From Elusimicrobia bacterium GWA2_69_24 (GTDB taxonomy: Bacteria > Elusimicrobiota > Elusimicrobia > UBA1565): a DNA stretch of 42,191 bases. Below the pieces are notes generated by a model, which made no database searches, was not told the origin of the DNA, and saw nothing but the letters and a program-made list of their open reading frames with translations. The translations under genes and the position numbers were made by a program. This document shows, piece after piece, positions 9,050 to 16,680 of this stretch; position 1 is the stretch's first letter; the number at the start of each line of letters is the position of its first letter. Where the stretch lies: contig MGTY01000022.1 in NCBI GenBank assembly GCA_001799695.1, forward strand, positions 68,031 to 110,221. The letters run 5' to 3'.

Positions 9050-10299
9050 GTGACGCGCGATGGTTCTTCGCGTCCTCGCTGGCCACGGCGGTCCTCGACG
9101 TGGTGCGGGCCGTCCTCACGGCCAACCTGCTCGGGCCGTACCTGGCGGGGCTGTGCGCGACCATGCTGGTCATCCCCCAGGTCGGCCGCTATCTCGGCCT
9201 GGGTCTCGCCGAGGCGCTCACGGTCGTGGTCCCGTATCATCGCGGCGCCGGCAACCCGGGACACGCGAGGACGCTGAAGAGCACGGTGTTCACGCTGGGC
9301 GTGTCCATTTCCGTCTTCGCCTTCGCGACCGTCGTCGTCTACGCGATCGTCTTCTCCAGAGCGAGCGCGCAGGTCAATGGGTTGGTGCTCCTGGCGGGCT
9401 CGCTCATCGTGCTGTGGGGGCTGCGCCAGTTCTTCGCGACCGAGTACGCGGTGGAGCACGACTTCGGCAGGCTCGGCGCGGTCGAGTTGGGCTTCGCCGG
9501 GCTCGCGTGCGTGCTGCAGGTCGCGGGCGTGTACCTGCTCGGCGCCTACGGGTTCTTCCTCGGCCTGATGGGCGCCGAGCTGTTGACCATCGCGTGGAGC
9601 GGACGCGACTACCTGCGGGGCAATGTCGTCCGGGTCCACGACGTCGACGTGGCCGCGGGCGCGCGCATCGTGCCGCTCGGGGTGACGCTGCTGGTTTCCG
9701 CGGTCGCGTACGCCCCGTTCGTCATGACGGCGCGCGTGTTCCTGGCGGCGTCGGTCGGGGTCGAGGAGGTCGGAGTCCTGATCGTGTCGACGCTCATCCT
9801 GGGAAAGATCGCCGTGATCCCGACCGCCGTGCGGAGGGTCCTCGTTCCCCGGATGTCGCTCCTGCACGGCGCGGGCCAAGGAGCCGAGGACGGGTTCGCG
9901 CTCTTCCTCCGATCCCAGCTCTCTGCATTCGCCGCGACGACCGCCGTGATCCTCGCCGGGCTCGTGTTCCTCGCCCCGGCCGTGACGGCCCTCCTGCCCG
10001 CGTACACCTCGGGGATCCCGGCGGCGCGGGTCACGCTCCTCGCGGGGATCCCTTACAGCTTGATCGACAACGCGGGCAGCGCGCTGCTGGCGCTCCAGGA
10101 GAAGCGCGCGTACGTGGAGAGCCTGGTGGCGGCGCTGGCGCTCGAGGGCGTGATCTTCGGCGGGATGCTGTGGGCGGACACCACCTCGGCGTTCCACGTG
10201 GCCTTCGCCTTCCTTGTCACCTTCGCCGGCTACGCCGCCCTCCTGAACTACCGGGTGCTGCGGCTGCACCGGCCGGGGGCGCGGCCGGTCCGGGCCTGA
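9046..10299 (+). CDS. Wzx-like polysaccharide flippase (MOP superfamily)
   Basis: 417 residues and about twelve hydrophobic segments, with few charged residues between them. The N-terminus WFFASSLATAVLDVVRAVL and the repeated two-bundle organisation fit MOP/oligosaccharide flippases. These move polyprenyl-pyrophosphate-linked repeat units from the cytoplasmic to the periplasmic face of the inner membrane. There is no enzymatic motif. ATG 9046 overlaps the glycosyltransferase stop (ATGA). With the Wzy-like gene at 443 and the Wzz-like gene at 16681 it completes the Wzx/Wzy trio. The call rests on topology and context. Confidence 0.8.
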   Translation: MSDARWFFASSLATAVLDVVRAVLTANLLGPYLAGLCATMLVIPQVGRYLGLGLAEALTVVVPYHRGAGNPGHARTLKSTVFTLGVSISVFAFATVVVYAIVFSRASAQVNGLVLLAGSLIVLWGLRQFFATEYAVEHDFGRLGAVELGFAGLACVLQVAGVYLLGAYGFFLGLMGAELLTIAWSGRDYLRGNVVRVHDVDVAAGARIVPLGVTLLVSAVAYAPFVMTARVFLAASVGVEEVGVLIVSTLILGKIAVIPTAVRRVLVPRMSLLHGAGQGAEDGFALFLRSQLSAFAATTAVILAGLVFLAPAVTALLPAYTSGIPAARVTLLAGIPYSLIDNAGSALLALQEKRAYVESLVAALALEGVIFGGMLWADTTSAFHVAFAFLVTFAGYAALLNYRVLRLHRPGARPVRA

Positions 10300-10314
10300 G
10301 GGCGGCGTGACGCC

Positions 10315-11037
10315 ATGCTGATCACGTTCTCCGGGCTGGACGGGAGCGGGAAGACCACGCTGATCGACGCGACGCGGCGGCTCCTGGAGAAGCGGAGCCA
10401 GCCCGTCACCGTGCTGACGATGTACGACGACATCACCATGTACGCGCTCGCGCGCTGGTGCCGCGACCGCGTGAGGGCGGCGCTCGGCCGGCGCCGCCGC
10501 GGCGGGAGCCCGGGCGGGACGGTCTCGGCCGACCGCCGCGGCGGCCGCGGCCACCTGGCGCGGCGGCTGGTCTATGCCATCGCGCGGCATCCGGTCACCC
10601 GCGCGTGCGTGCTGCCCCTCGACGTCGTCGCCTTCGCCTGCCGGAGCCTCTACGAGCGGCGCGTCCGCGGCCGGGTGCTCGTCGTGGACCGATACTTCTA
10701 CGATTCGCTCGCCGACCTGGCGTCCGACGGCCGTCTGGCCTGGCTCTACATCGCCGTCGTCCTGCGCCTGGTGCCGCGGCCCGCGGCGCCGGTCTTCGTC
10801 GACGTCACTCCCGAGACCGCGTACGCGAGGAAGCAGGAGTATCCGGTGGACTACATGCACTGGCGGCGCGGGGTCTATCGGCGCATCTTCGCCGCCGTCC
10901 CCGGTGCCCTCGTCATCGAGAATTACGACGGGCAGGCGGCCCTGGAGGCGCTCGAGGTGACCCTCGGCGCCCGCCTGGGCCCGCCGGTGTCATCGGGCGA
11001 GCTGGTGACATGGAACGACTCGGGCTCGAGACGCTGA
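10315..11037 (+). CDS. Thymidylate kinase-like P-loop kinase
   Basis: 240 residues. Walker A is FSGLDGSGKTT near residues 5-15, and the DRYFYDS segment near 125 matches the thymidylate-kinase DR motif. A basic, Gly-rich insert (about 55-80, RRRRGGSPGG) replaces part of the usual core. It phosphorylates a nucleotide or small phospho-substrate. Being larger than ordinary Tmk (about 210) and inside a glycan operon, it is probably not the housekeeping dTMP kinase. It lies 15 nt after the flippase and overlaps the nucleotidyltransferase by 28 nt, which hints at a joint reaction. The real substrate is unknown. Confidence 0.8.
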   Translation: MLITFSGLDGSGKTTLIDATRRLLEKRSQPVTVLTMYDDITMYALARWCRDRVRAALGRRRRGGSPGGTVSADRRGGRGHLARRLVYAIARHPVTRACVLPLDVVAFACRSLYERRVRGRVLVVDRYFYDSLADLASDGRLAWLYIAVVLRLVPRPAAPVFVDVTPETAYARKQEYPVDYMHWRRGVYRRIFAAVPGALVIENYDGQAALEALEVTLGARLGPPVSSGELVTWNDSGSRR

Positions 11038-12083
11038 GCCTCCTGCTGGGCGGGCCGACGCCGTGGGACGCCGCAAACCGGCCGACCGACTGGCGGGCGC
11101 TCTTGCGTCTGGCCAGGAGGAACGTCGTGCTGGTCCGCGTGGACGAGCGGCTGCAAGCGCGCGGCATTCGAGCGCCGCGCGACCCGTGGGCGAGCGCCGT
11201 CGCCGCCGAGAGGGCGAGGATCCGGTCGACGGTCGAGGTGATCGGGCGGCTGGCGGAGATCTGCGGGAGCGCGGCGGTGGACTTCGTCCTCACCAAGTCG
11301 TTCCAGCATTTCCCCGACATGGGCCACGACGTCGATCTCCTGGTGCTCGACCGGTCGCGCCGCGTGGACGGCCTGCTGGCCGCGCGGCTCGGCGCCATGC
11401 CGGGCCGCGGCAGCCTGACGCACCGGGTGGCGGGCAAGCGCGCCTTCGTCGTTCCCGGCTGCCCGTCGCCGGTGGAGCTGCATCACGGCCGTCTCGGCCT
11501 GCTCGGCGAGTACGCGGCCTACCCCGCCCAGCTCGTGCGGCGGCGGCAGCCGCTCGAGGTGGACGGGGTGCGGACGTGGGTGCCGTCTCCCGAGGACCAG
11601 CTGCTCGTGCAGGCGCTCCAGCGGATCTACGTGCACCTCTCGCTGCGGTTCTCGGAGGTCCTCTCGGCGGCGACGGCGCTCCGGTCCGCCGCGCTCGACT
11701 GGGACTACCTCGCGGCGACGGCCCGGGCCATCGGGATCCTGGACGGGCTGGCGTGCTACGTGGGCTACGTGCAGGAGATCCATCGCCGCAGCGCCGGTGC
11801 CCGGCTCGAGGCGCCCGCCGTGCGGGTGCTGGCGGCGCCGCGGTGGGCCGGCAGTCCCCGGTTTCGAGGCGACGCATATCGGTTCCCGGTCGCGAGGGTC
11901 CTCGGCCGGGTGTATGGGGCGAAGCTGCTCGCCGACGTGAAGACGCGCAACTGGCGCGGCGTGGGACGTCTCGGGCTGCTCCTGCCCCTGGCGGTCGTCG
12001 TCGGCGCCCGCAACCTCGCGCGGCTGGCCGCGCGCTCGTGGGCGGGGCTCAGGCCCGCGCACGCCGGAGGCACGCAGGCGTGA
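11010..12083 (+). CDS. Nucleotidyltransferase-fold protein (PF14907-like)
   Basis: 357 residues from ATG 11010. The key motif is FPDMGHDVDLLVLD (about residues 100-115), the GxDxD pair of the polymerase-beta/minimal nucleotidyltransferase superfamily, preceded by the helix DFVLTKSFQ. It resembles the large family of uncharacterised nucleotidyltransferases found in exopolysaccharide loci. It would transfer a nucleotidyl group to a hydroxyl or phosphate. No RmlA/GalU-type pyrophosphorylase occurs in the window, so this protein, with the adjoining kinase, could activate an unusual building block; that is inference. It ends in a GTGA overlap with the sugar transferase. Confidence 0.7.
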   Translation: MERLGLETLSLLLGGPTPWDAANRPTDWRALLRLARRNVVLVRVDERLQARGIRAPRDPWASAVAAERARIRSTVEVIGRLAEICGSAAVDFVLTKSFQHFPDMGHDVDLLVLDRSRRVDGLLAARLGAMPGRGSLTHRVAGKRAFVVPGCPSPVELHHGRLGLLGEYAAYPAQLVRRRQPLEVDGVRTWVPSPEDQLLVQALQRIYVHLSLRFSEVLSAATALRSAALDWDYLAATARAIGILDGLACYVGYVQEIHRRSAGARLEAPAVRVLAAPRWAGSPRFRGDAYRFPVARVLGRVYGAKLLADVKTRNWRGVGRLGLLLPLAVVVGARNLARLAARSWAGLRPAHAGGTQA

Positions 12084-12697
12084 AGCGCGCGCTCGACGTC
12101 GCGGCGTCCGCGGCCGGCCTCCTGCTGCTGGCGCCGCTGCTCGTCACCATCAGCGTGCTGATCAAGCTGGAGGATGGCGGTCCCGTCTTCTACCGCGGCC
12201 TCCGGGCGGGCCGGCACGGCCGCCCCTTCCGGATCCTCAAGTTCCGCTCGATGGTGGTCGACGCCGACCGCATCGGACCCCCGTCGACCGCGGACGACGA
12301 TCCGAGGATCACGCGGATCGGCCGCCGGGTGCGGCGGTACAAGCTCGACGAGCTGCCGCAGCTCATCAACGTGCTCGTCGGTGAGATGAGCCTGGTGGGG
12401 CCCCGCCCGGAGGTCCTCCAGGAGGTCGAGCTCTACGCCGCGGAGGAGCGACTCCTGCTGAGCGTGCGGCCGGGGATCACCGACTGGGCCTCGCTCCGCT
12501 TCCACAATGAGGGCGAGCTGCTCCGCGGGAGCCCGGACCCGCACCGGACCTATCGCGAGACGATCCGGCCCGAGAAGATCCGCCTGGGCCTCGAGTACGT
12601 CCGCAACCAGTCGCTCCGCACGGACCTCGTGATCCTCGCCCGGACGCTGCTGGTGGCGCTCGGCGTGCGGCCCGACGGAAGCACGACACGGACCTGA
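12080..12697 (+). CDS. Polyprenyl-phosphate sugar-1-phosphate transferase (initiating PGT)
   Basis: 205 residues, the short PglC/WbaP-C-terminal type. It starts KRALDVAASAAGLLLLAPLL (one membrane or re-entrant helix), then PVFYRGLRAGRHGRPFRILKFRSM, the DDDPRITRIG segment and KLDELPQLINVLVGEMSLVGPRP, which contains the catalytic Asp-Glu pair and the phosphate-binding loop. It transfers a sugar-1-phosphate from a nucleotide sugar to undecaprenyl phosphate, the first membrane step of repeat-unit assembly. The long N-terminal multi-span region of WcaJ-type enzymes is absent. GTG 12080 overlaps the upstream stop. Confidence 0.92.
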   Translation: MKRALDVAASAAGLLLLAPLLVTISVLIKLEDGGPVFYRGLRAGRHGRPFRILKFRSMVVDADRIGPPSTADDDPRITRIGRRVRRYKLDELPQLINVLVGEMSLVGPRPEVLQEVELYAAEERLLLSVRPGITDWASLRFHNEGELLRGSPDPHRTYRETIRPEKIRLGLEYVRNQSLRTDLVILARTLLVALGVRPDGSTTRT

Positions 12698-12728
12698 CGT
12701 GGGCAGGGAAGGAGGACGGGAGACGCCG

Positions 12729-13541
12729 ATGAGCCGCTACGAGGTCCTGGCCCGCAACATCCGCCGGCACGTGCTGCGGATGACGAACCGGTCGAAGGCC
12801 GCGCACGTCGGGTCCTCGCTGTCGGTGGCCGACGTGCTCGCGGTGCTCTACGGCGGCATCCTCCGCGTCGACCCCGCGCGGCCCGAGTGGCCGGAGCGCG
12901 ACCGGTTCATCCTGAGCAAGGGCCACGGCTGCGCCGGGCTGTACGCCGCCCTGGCCGAGCGCGGATTCTTCCCGGTCGCGGTGCTCGAGACGTTCTACCA
13001 GGACGGCTCGCCGCTGGTCGGTCACATCACCCACGGCGGCGTGCCGGGCGTCGAGGTCTCCACCGGGTCGCTCGGCCACGGGCTGTCGATCGCCTGCGGC
13101 ATGGCGCTGGTGGGGAAGCGCGACCGCCGGAGCTATCGCGTCTTCGCCGTACTGAGCGACGGCGAGTGCGACGAGGGCTCGATCTGGGAGGCGGCCCTCT
13201 TCGCCCCGCACCACGGACTGGACAACCTCGTGGTCATCGTCGATTACAACAAGATCCAGAGCCTGGGCACCGTCAAGGAGGTGCTGGACCTGGAGCCGCT
13301 CGCGGCGAAGTGGGGGGCGTTCGGCTGGACGGCGGTCGAAATCGACGGGCACGATCTCGCCGAGATCGAGATCGTCCTCAGCCGGGTGCCGCTCGAGCCA
13401 GGACGGCCGACCTGCGTCGTCGCCCACACGGTGAAGGGCAAGGGCGTCGACTTCATGGAGGACCGCCTGCTGTGGCACTACCGGTCGCCCTCCGACGAGG
13501 ATCTCGGCCGGGCGCTCGCCGGGCTGGGAGATAACGAGTGA
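12729..13541 (+). CDS. Transketolase-like, N-terminal (TPP-binding) subunit
   Basis: 270 residues covering only the N-terminal third of transketolase. Visible motifs: SKAAHVGSSLSVADVLAVLY, LSKGHGCAGLYA, STGSLGHGLSIACGMA, then the TPP/metal motif SDGECDEGSIWEA with the NKIQSLG follow-on (residues 145-180). It needs the C-terminal partner encoded next (GTGA overlap). Split transketolases occur in glycan loci and move a two-carbon ketol unit to build branched or long sugars. I prefer ATG 12729 with GGAGG 13 nt upstream; GTG 12699 would add ten residues (GREGGRETP) with no homology. Confidence 0.9.
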   Translation: MSRYEVLARNIRRHVLRMTNRSKAAHVGSSLSVADVLAVLYGGILRVDPARPEWPERDRFILSKGHGCAGLYAALAERGFFPVAVLETFYQDGSPLVGHITHGGVPGVEVSTGSLGHGLSIACGMALVGKRDRRSYRVFAVLSDGECDEGSIWEAALFAPHHGLDNLVVIVDYNKIQSLGTVKEVLDLEPLAAKWGAFGWTAVEIDGHDLAEIEIVLSRVPLEPGRPTCVVAHTVKGKGVDFMEDRLLWHYRSPSDEDLGRALAGLGDNE

Positions 13542-14476
13542 GAGGCGCGTTCTTCCAGGCGCTGCTGGAGGCGGCCGAGGCGGATCCGCGCGTCCACCTG
13601 ATCGTCGGCGACCTCGGGTTCGGCGTGGTCGAGCCGTTCGCCAGCCGGTTCCCCGACCGCTTCCTGAACGTCGGGGTGGCCGAGCAGAACATGACCGGCG
13701 TCGCGGCAGGTATGGCGCTCTCGGACAAGATCGTCTTCACCTACTCCATCGCGAACTTCCCGACGCTCAGGTGCCTGGAGCAGATCCGGAACGACGTGTG
13801 CTACCACAGGGCCAACGTGAAGGTCGTCGCGGTGGGCGGCGGCTTCGCGTACGGCTCGCTGGGGGCGTCGCACCACGCCACCGAGGACCTGGCGATCATG
13901 CGCGCGCTCCCGGGAATGACCGTCGTCGTTCCCGGCGACCCCGTCGAGACCCGCCTGCTCACGCACGCGGTGGCCGAGCACGCGGGCCCCTGCTACCTCA
14001 GACTCGGCCGGGCCGGCGAGCCCGCCGTGCACACGGGGCTCGCGGAGGCGCGCATCGGCCGAGCGATCATCGTCCGGCCCGGCAGGGACCTCGCGCTGAT
14101 CTCCACGGGCGGCATGCTGGAGACCGTCGTGCGCGTCGCCGAGAAGTTGGGCGCCGCCGGCGCCCAGGCGCGCGTCCTGAGCATGCACACGCTCAAACCG
14201 CTCGACGTCGACGCGGTGCTGGCGGCGGCCGTCGAGACGCGGGCCGTCCTCACCGTGGAGGAGCACAGTGTCATCGGCGGCCTGGGGAGCGCCGTCGCCG
14301 AGGTGCTGGCCGAGCGGCCCGACGTCAAGGTGCCGTTCCGCCGGCTCGGCCTGTCGTCCGCCTTCGCGTCGCAGGCGGGGAGCCAGGCGTTCCTGCGGGA
14401 CGGAGCGGGACTCTCGGAGACGGGGATCCTCGCGTCGGTGCATCGGCTGCTGGAGGCCGCGGGCTCCCGTGCCTAG
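13538..14476 (+). CDS. Transketolase-like, C-terminal (pyrimidine-binding) subunit
   Basis: 312 residues. It has the LNVGVAEQNMTGVAAGMAL segment with the glutamate that activates the TPP pyrimidine, an FTYSIANFPTLRCLEQIRNDV helix, the GSLGASHHATEDLAIMRALPGM segment, and a transketolase_C domain from about residue 185 (LALISTGGMLETVV...). It pairs with the preceding subunit to form the complete enzyme. GTG 13538 overlaps the upstream stop. A dehydrogenase E1-like role is less likely because there is no lipoyl partner. The product sugar is unknown. Confidence 0.9.
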   Translation: MRGAFFQALLEAAEADPRVHLIVGDLGFGVVEPFASRFPDRFLNVGVAEQNMTGVAAGMALSDKIVFTYSIANFPTLRCLEQIRNDVCYHRANVKVVAVGGGFAYGSLGASHHATEDLAIMRALPGMTVVVPGDPVETRLLTHAVAEHAGPCYLRLGRAGEPAVHTGLAEARIGRAIIVRPGRDLALISTGGMLETVVRVAEKLGAAGAQARVLSMHTLKPLDVDAVLAAAVETRAVLTVEEHSVIGGLGSAVAEVLAERPDVKVPFRRLGLSSAFASQAGSQAFLRDGAGLSETGILASVHRLLEAAGSRA

Positions 14477-15518
14477 GTCGACGACGGGGCGGCGCGCCCG
14501 GCGGATCCTCCTCCTGGTCCTTGTCTGCCACGTGGGACTCCTCCTGTGGCTCGCCGCGGACTGGCACCGGGCGCGCCTGCTGATCTTCCGGGTCGAGGAG
14601 GCGCGCACGCCCGCCGAGGCGGACGCGCCCCCGGAGCGCCTCGCGGGCCTCGGGTACAGCCAGGACCGTCCGGAGGAGCTCGCCGCGTTCAGGCCGTTCG
14701 CCTCCGTCGCGCTGACGAGCCAGGACGACCTCGAGCGGCTCCGGATTCTCTCCGACGCCATCTATCTCGCGCGTATCGACCGCGGCCCGGGGCAGGCCAT
14801 GAGTGGCCTCCAGTTGACCAGTCTCTTCGCGCAGATGCAGAGCGGGCGTCCGGGGGACTGCGGCAGCATGTCGTTCCTCATCGCCGCGCTGGCCAGGAGC
14901 CTCGGGTACGATACCCGGCAGGTGATCTGGTTCCGTCCGTCCGGCTCGCGCCCCCATTCCGGCGTGGAGGTGTACTCGCCGCAGTATCGGACGTGGGTGT
15001 ACTACGACGCCAACCTGAACGGGTACGCGACCGACGGGTCGGGGCAGCCGCTGTCGCTCGCGAGGCTTCGTGAGCTGCGCCGCGACGGGGCGCCGATCCG
15101 GATCCGGAGCAATGCCCGACTGCGCGCCGAGACCGAGGAAAGCTTCCTCGGGTTTCTCGCGGCGATGCCGTGGCACTGGTACCGCCTGAACAACCGGCTC
15201 CTCGACTACGAGGACGACCGGAGGTTCGGGGCCTTGAACGGCTGGTTCGGGCTCCTGAGCCGGCTGCCCTATCCGGTCGACCGGCTGGCCGACACCGCCT
15301 TCGGCACGCGCGAGGCGCGGCTCGTCCTGGCCGGGACGGCCGGCACGGGCACCGTGCTCGGGCTCCGCGGTCTCCGATGGGTCGTGCTCTATCTCGTGAT
15401 CGTGACGGCGGTGTCGAGCGTGCTCATCGTCATGCTGGCTCTGACGGCTCGCCGCGCGCGGGCCGACTTCGAGGAGGAGGACAGTGGCCTACCGAGTTCC
15501 GTTCGTCGATCCTCGTGA
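14469..15518 (+). CDS. Transglutaminase-like membrane protein
   Basis: 349 residues from GTG 14469. One N-terminal membrane helix (ILLLVLVCHVGLLLWLAA), a central cysteine-protease-like core with GDCGSMSFLIAALARSLGY (catalytic Cys about residue 137), the His in RPHSGVEVYS and the Asp in YYDANLNGY complete a Cys-His-Asp arrangement. A second hydrophobic segment (LRWVVLYLVIVTAVSSVLIVML) lies at the C-terminus. The core would be outside the cytoplasm. Transglutaminase folds in glycan loci can cleave or form amide bonds; the substrate is not evident. It overlaps the transketolase by 8 nt and the aminotransferase by 35 nt. Confidence 0.75.
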   Translation: MPRSTTGRRARRILLLVLVCHVGLLLWLAADWHRARLLIFRVEEARTPAEADAPPERLAGLGYSQDRPEELAAFRPFASVALTSQDDLERLRILSDAIYLARIDRGPGQAMSGLQLTSLFAQMQSGRPGDCGSMSFLIAALARSLGYDTRQVIWFRPSGSRPHSGVEVYSPQYRTWVYYDANLNGYATDGSGQPLSLARLRELRRDGAPIRIRSNARLRAETEESFLGFLAAMPWHWYRLNNRLLDYEDDRRFGALNGWFGLLSRLPYPVDRLADTAFGTREARLVLAGTAGTGTVLGLRGLRWVVLYLVIVTAVSSVLIVMLALTARRARADFEEEDSGLPSSVRRSS

Positions 15519-16587
15519 GCACTACCGCCGGCTGAAGCACGAGATCGACGCCGCGATCATCGGGACGCTCGCCCAGGGCGACCTCGTCCTTCGCGGGCAG
15601 CTCCGAAGCTTCGAGCAGCACCTCGCCGAGTTCGTCGGCGTGAGGTATGCGGTCGGCGTCAACAGCTGCTACCACGCGCTGCACCTCTCGCTGCTGGCCG
15701 CCGGCATCGGCTCGGGCGACGAGGTCGTCACGGTCGGCCACACGTTCGTGGCGACGATCTCGGCTGTCGTCCACGCCGGCGCGTCCCCGGTGCTGGTGGA
15801 CGTGGGGAAGGATTTCAACATGGACATGGCCTGCCTCGAGCGCGCGATCACGCCGCGGACCCGGGCCGTGATCCCGGTGCACCTCAACGGCCGGGTGTGC
15901 GACATGGACCGGCTGTCCGCGCTCGCCGCCCGGCACCGGCTCGTGGTGATCGAGGACGCGGCGCAGGCGCTCGGCGCGAGCTTCGGCGGCCGGGGCGCCG
16001 GCTCGTTCGGCGCGGCCGGCTGCTTCAGCTTCTACCCCTTCAAGGCGCTCGGCGGCATCGGGGACGGCGGCGCCGTGACGACGAACGACCCGGAGGTGGC
16101 GCGCACCGTCACGCTGCTGCGCTTCAACGGCGAGGACCGGGAGACGGGGGAGTTTCACCACCACGGCTACACCGCGCTGCTCGACAACGTGCAGGCCGCC
16201 GTGCTGGACGTGAAGCTGCGCCATCTCCCGCGCTGGATCGAGCACCGGCGGGCGATGGCGGCGCGGTACACCGAGGGGCTCCGGGGCCTCGCGGGCGTGG
16301 CGCTCCCGCCCATCGACGGCGACGGGTACCACGACAGCTTCCAGAACTACGTCATCCGAGCCCACCGGCGAGACGCGCTCCGCGCCTTCCTGCGTGAGCA
16401 GGGGGTGGAGACGCTCGTGCACTGGTCGAAACCGGTCTGGCAGCACAAGGGGCTCGGGCTCCCGGGGCCCGACCTGCCCGAGACGGAGGCGCTCTGCGAG
16501 GAGGTCATCTCGCTCCCGATGAGCGCGGAGACGACGGAGGAGCACGTGGACGCGACCGTCGCGGCGATCCGCGCCTTCTACGGCTAG
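15484..16587 (+). CDS. DegT/DnrJ/EryC1/StrS-family PLP aminotransferase (sugar aminotransferase)
   Basis: 367 residues from GTG 15484, preceded by a strong GAGGAGGAGG site inside the upstream gene. Motifs: GVNSCYHALHLSLLAAGIGSGDEV, IPVHLNGRVCDMD, VIEDAAQALGA and CFSFYPFKALGGIGDGG, whose Lys is the PLP Schiff-base residue. Family members transfer an amino group from glutamate to a keto-sugar nucleotide at C3 or C4. The 4,6-dehydratase at 18629 could provide a 4-keto substrate. It is the last gene of the first overlapping array; a 93-nt gap follows. Confidence 0.9.
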   Translation: MAYRVPFVDPREHYRRLKHEIDAAIIGTLAQGDLVLRGQLRSFEQHLAEFVGVRYAVGVNSCYHALHLSLLAAGIGSGDEVVTVGHTFVATISAVVHAGASPVLVDVGKDFNMDMACLERAITPRTRAVIPVHLNGRVCDMDRLSALAARHRLVVIEDAAQALGASFGGRGAGSFGAAGCFSFYPFKALGGIGDGGAVTTNDPEVARTVTLLRFNGEDRETGEFHHHGYTALLDNVQAAVLDVKLRHLPRWIEHRRAMAARYTEGLRGLAGVALPPIDGDGYHDSFQNYVIRAHRRDALRAFLREQGVETLVHWSKPVWQHKGLGLPGPDLPETEALCEEVISLPMSAETTEEHVDATVAAIRAFYG

Positions 16588-16627
16588 GACCGGGTCTTCT
16601 TTCTCGGGTTTTCGGGGGATGGCTTGC

Positions 16628-16633
16628 TAAACT
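16628..16633 (+). promoter_or_regulatory. Possible -10 box TAAACT ahead of the Wzz-like gene
   Basis: TAAACT fits the TAnnnT pattern and lies in the only sizeable gap (16588-16680) between two overlapping gene arrays. No convincing -35 hexamer is seen at the right distance, so this is tentative. It would give a leader of roughly 40 nt. Confidence 0.3.
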
Positions 16634-16636
16634 CCA

Positions 16637-16676
16637 GGGCTGTGGCCCGAAGGGCGGAACCCGTACGTGAGACGTA
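16637..16676 (+). other. Three short stem-loops in the leader of the Wzz-like gene
   Basis: Direct pairing is visible: GGGC-tgtg-GCCC (16637-16648), GGG-cggaa-CCC (16652-16662) and TACG-tgaga-CGTA (16664-16676), ending four bases before the ATG. The stems are only 3-4 bp and such hairpins occur by chance in GC-rich DNA. No known riboswitch class was recognised. Confidence 0.25.
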
Positions 16677-16680
16677 ACCG

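Noticed and set aside
16588-16625. Rho-independent terminator after the first array (CGGG...CGGGTTTT)
   Set aside because: The arms do not pair convincingly and the T run is only four bases.
16588-16680. A possible c-di-GMP or other riboswitch before the Wzz-like gene
   Set aside because: The stems are short and none of the conserved cores of known riboswitches could be matched; kept only as short hairpins.
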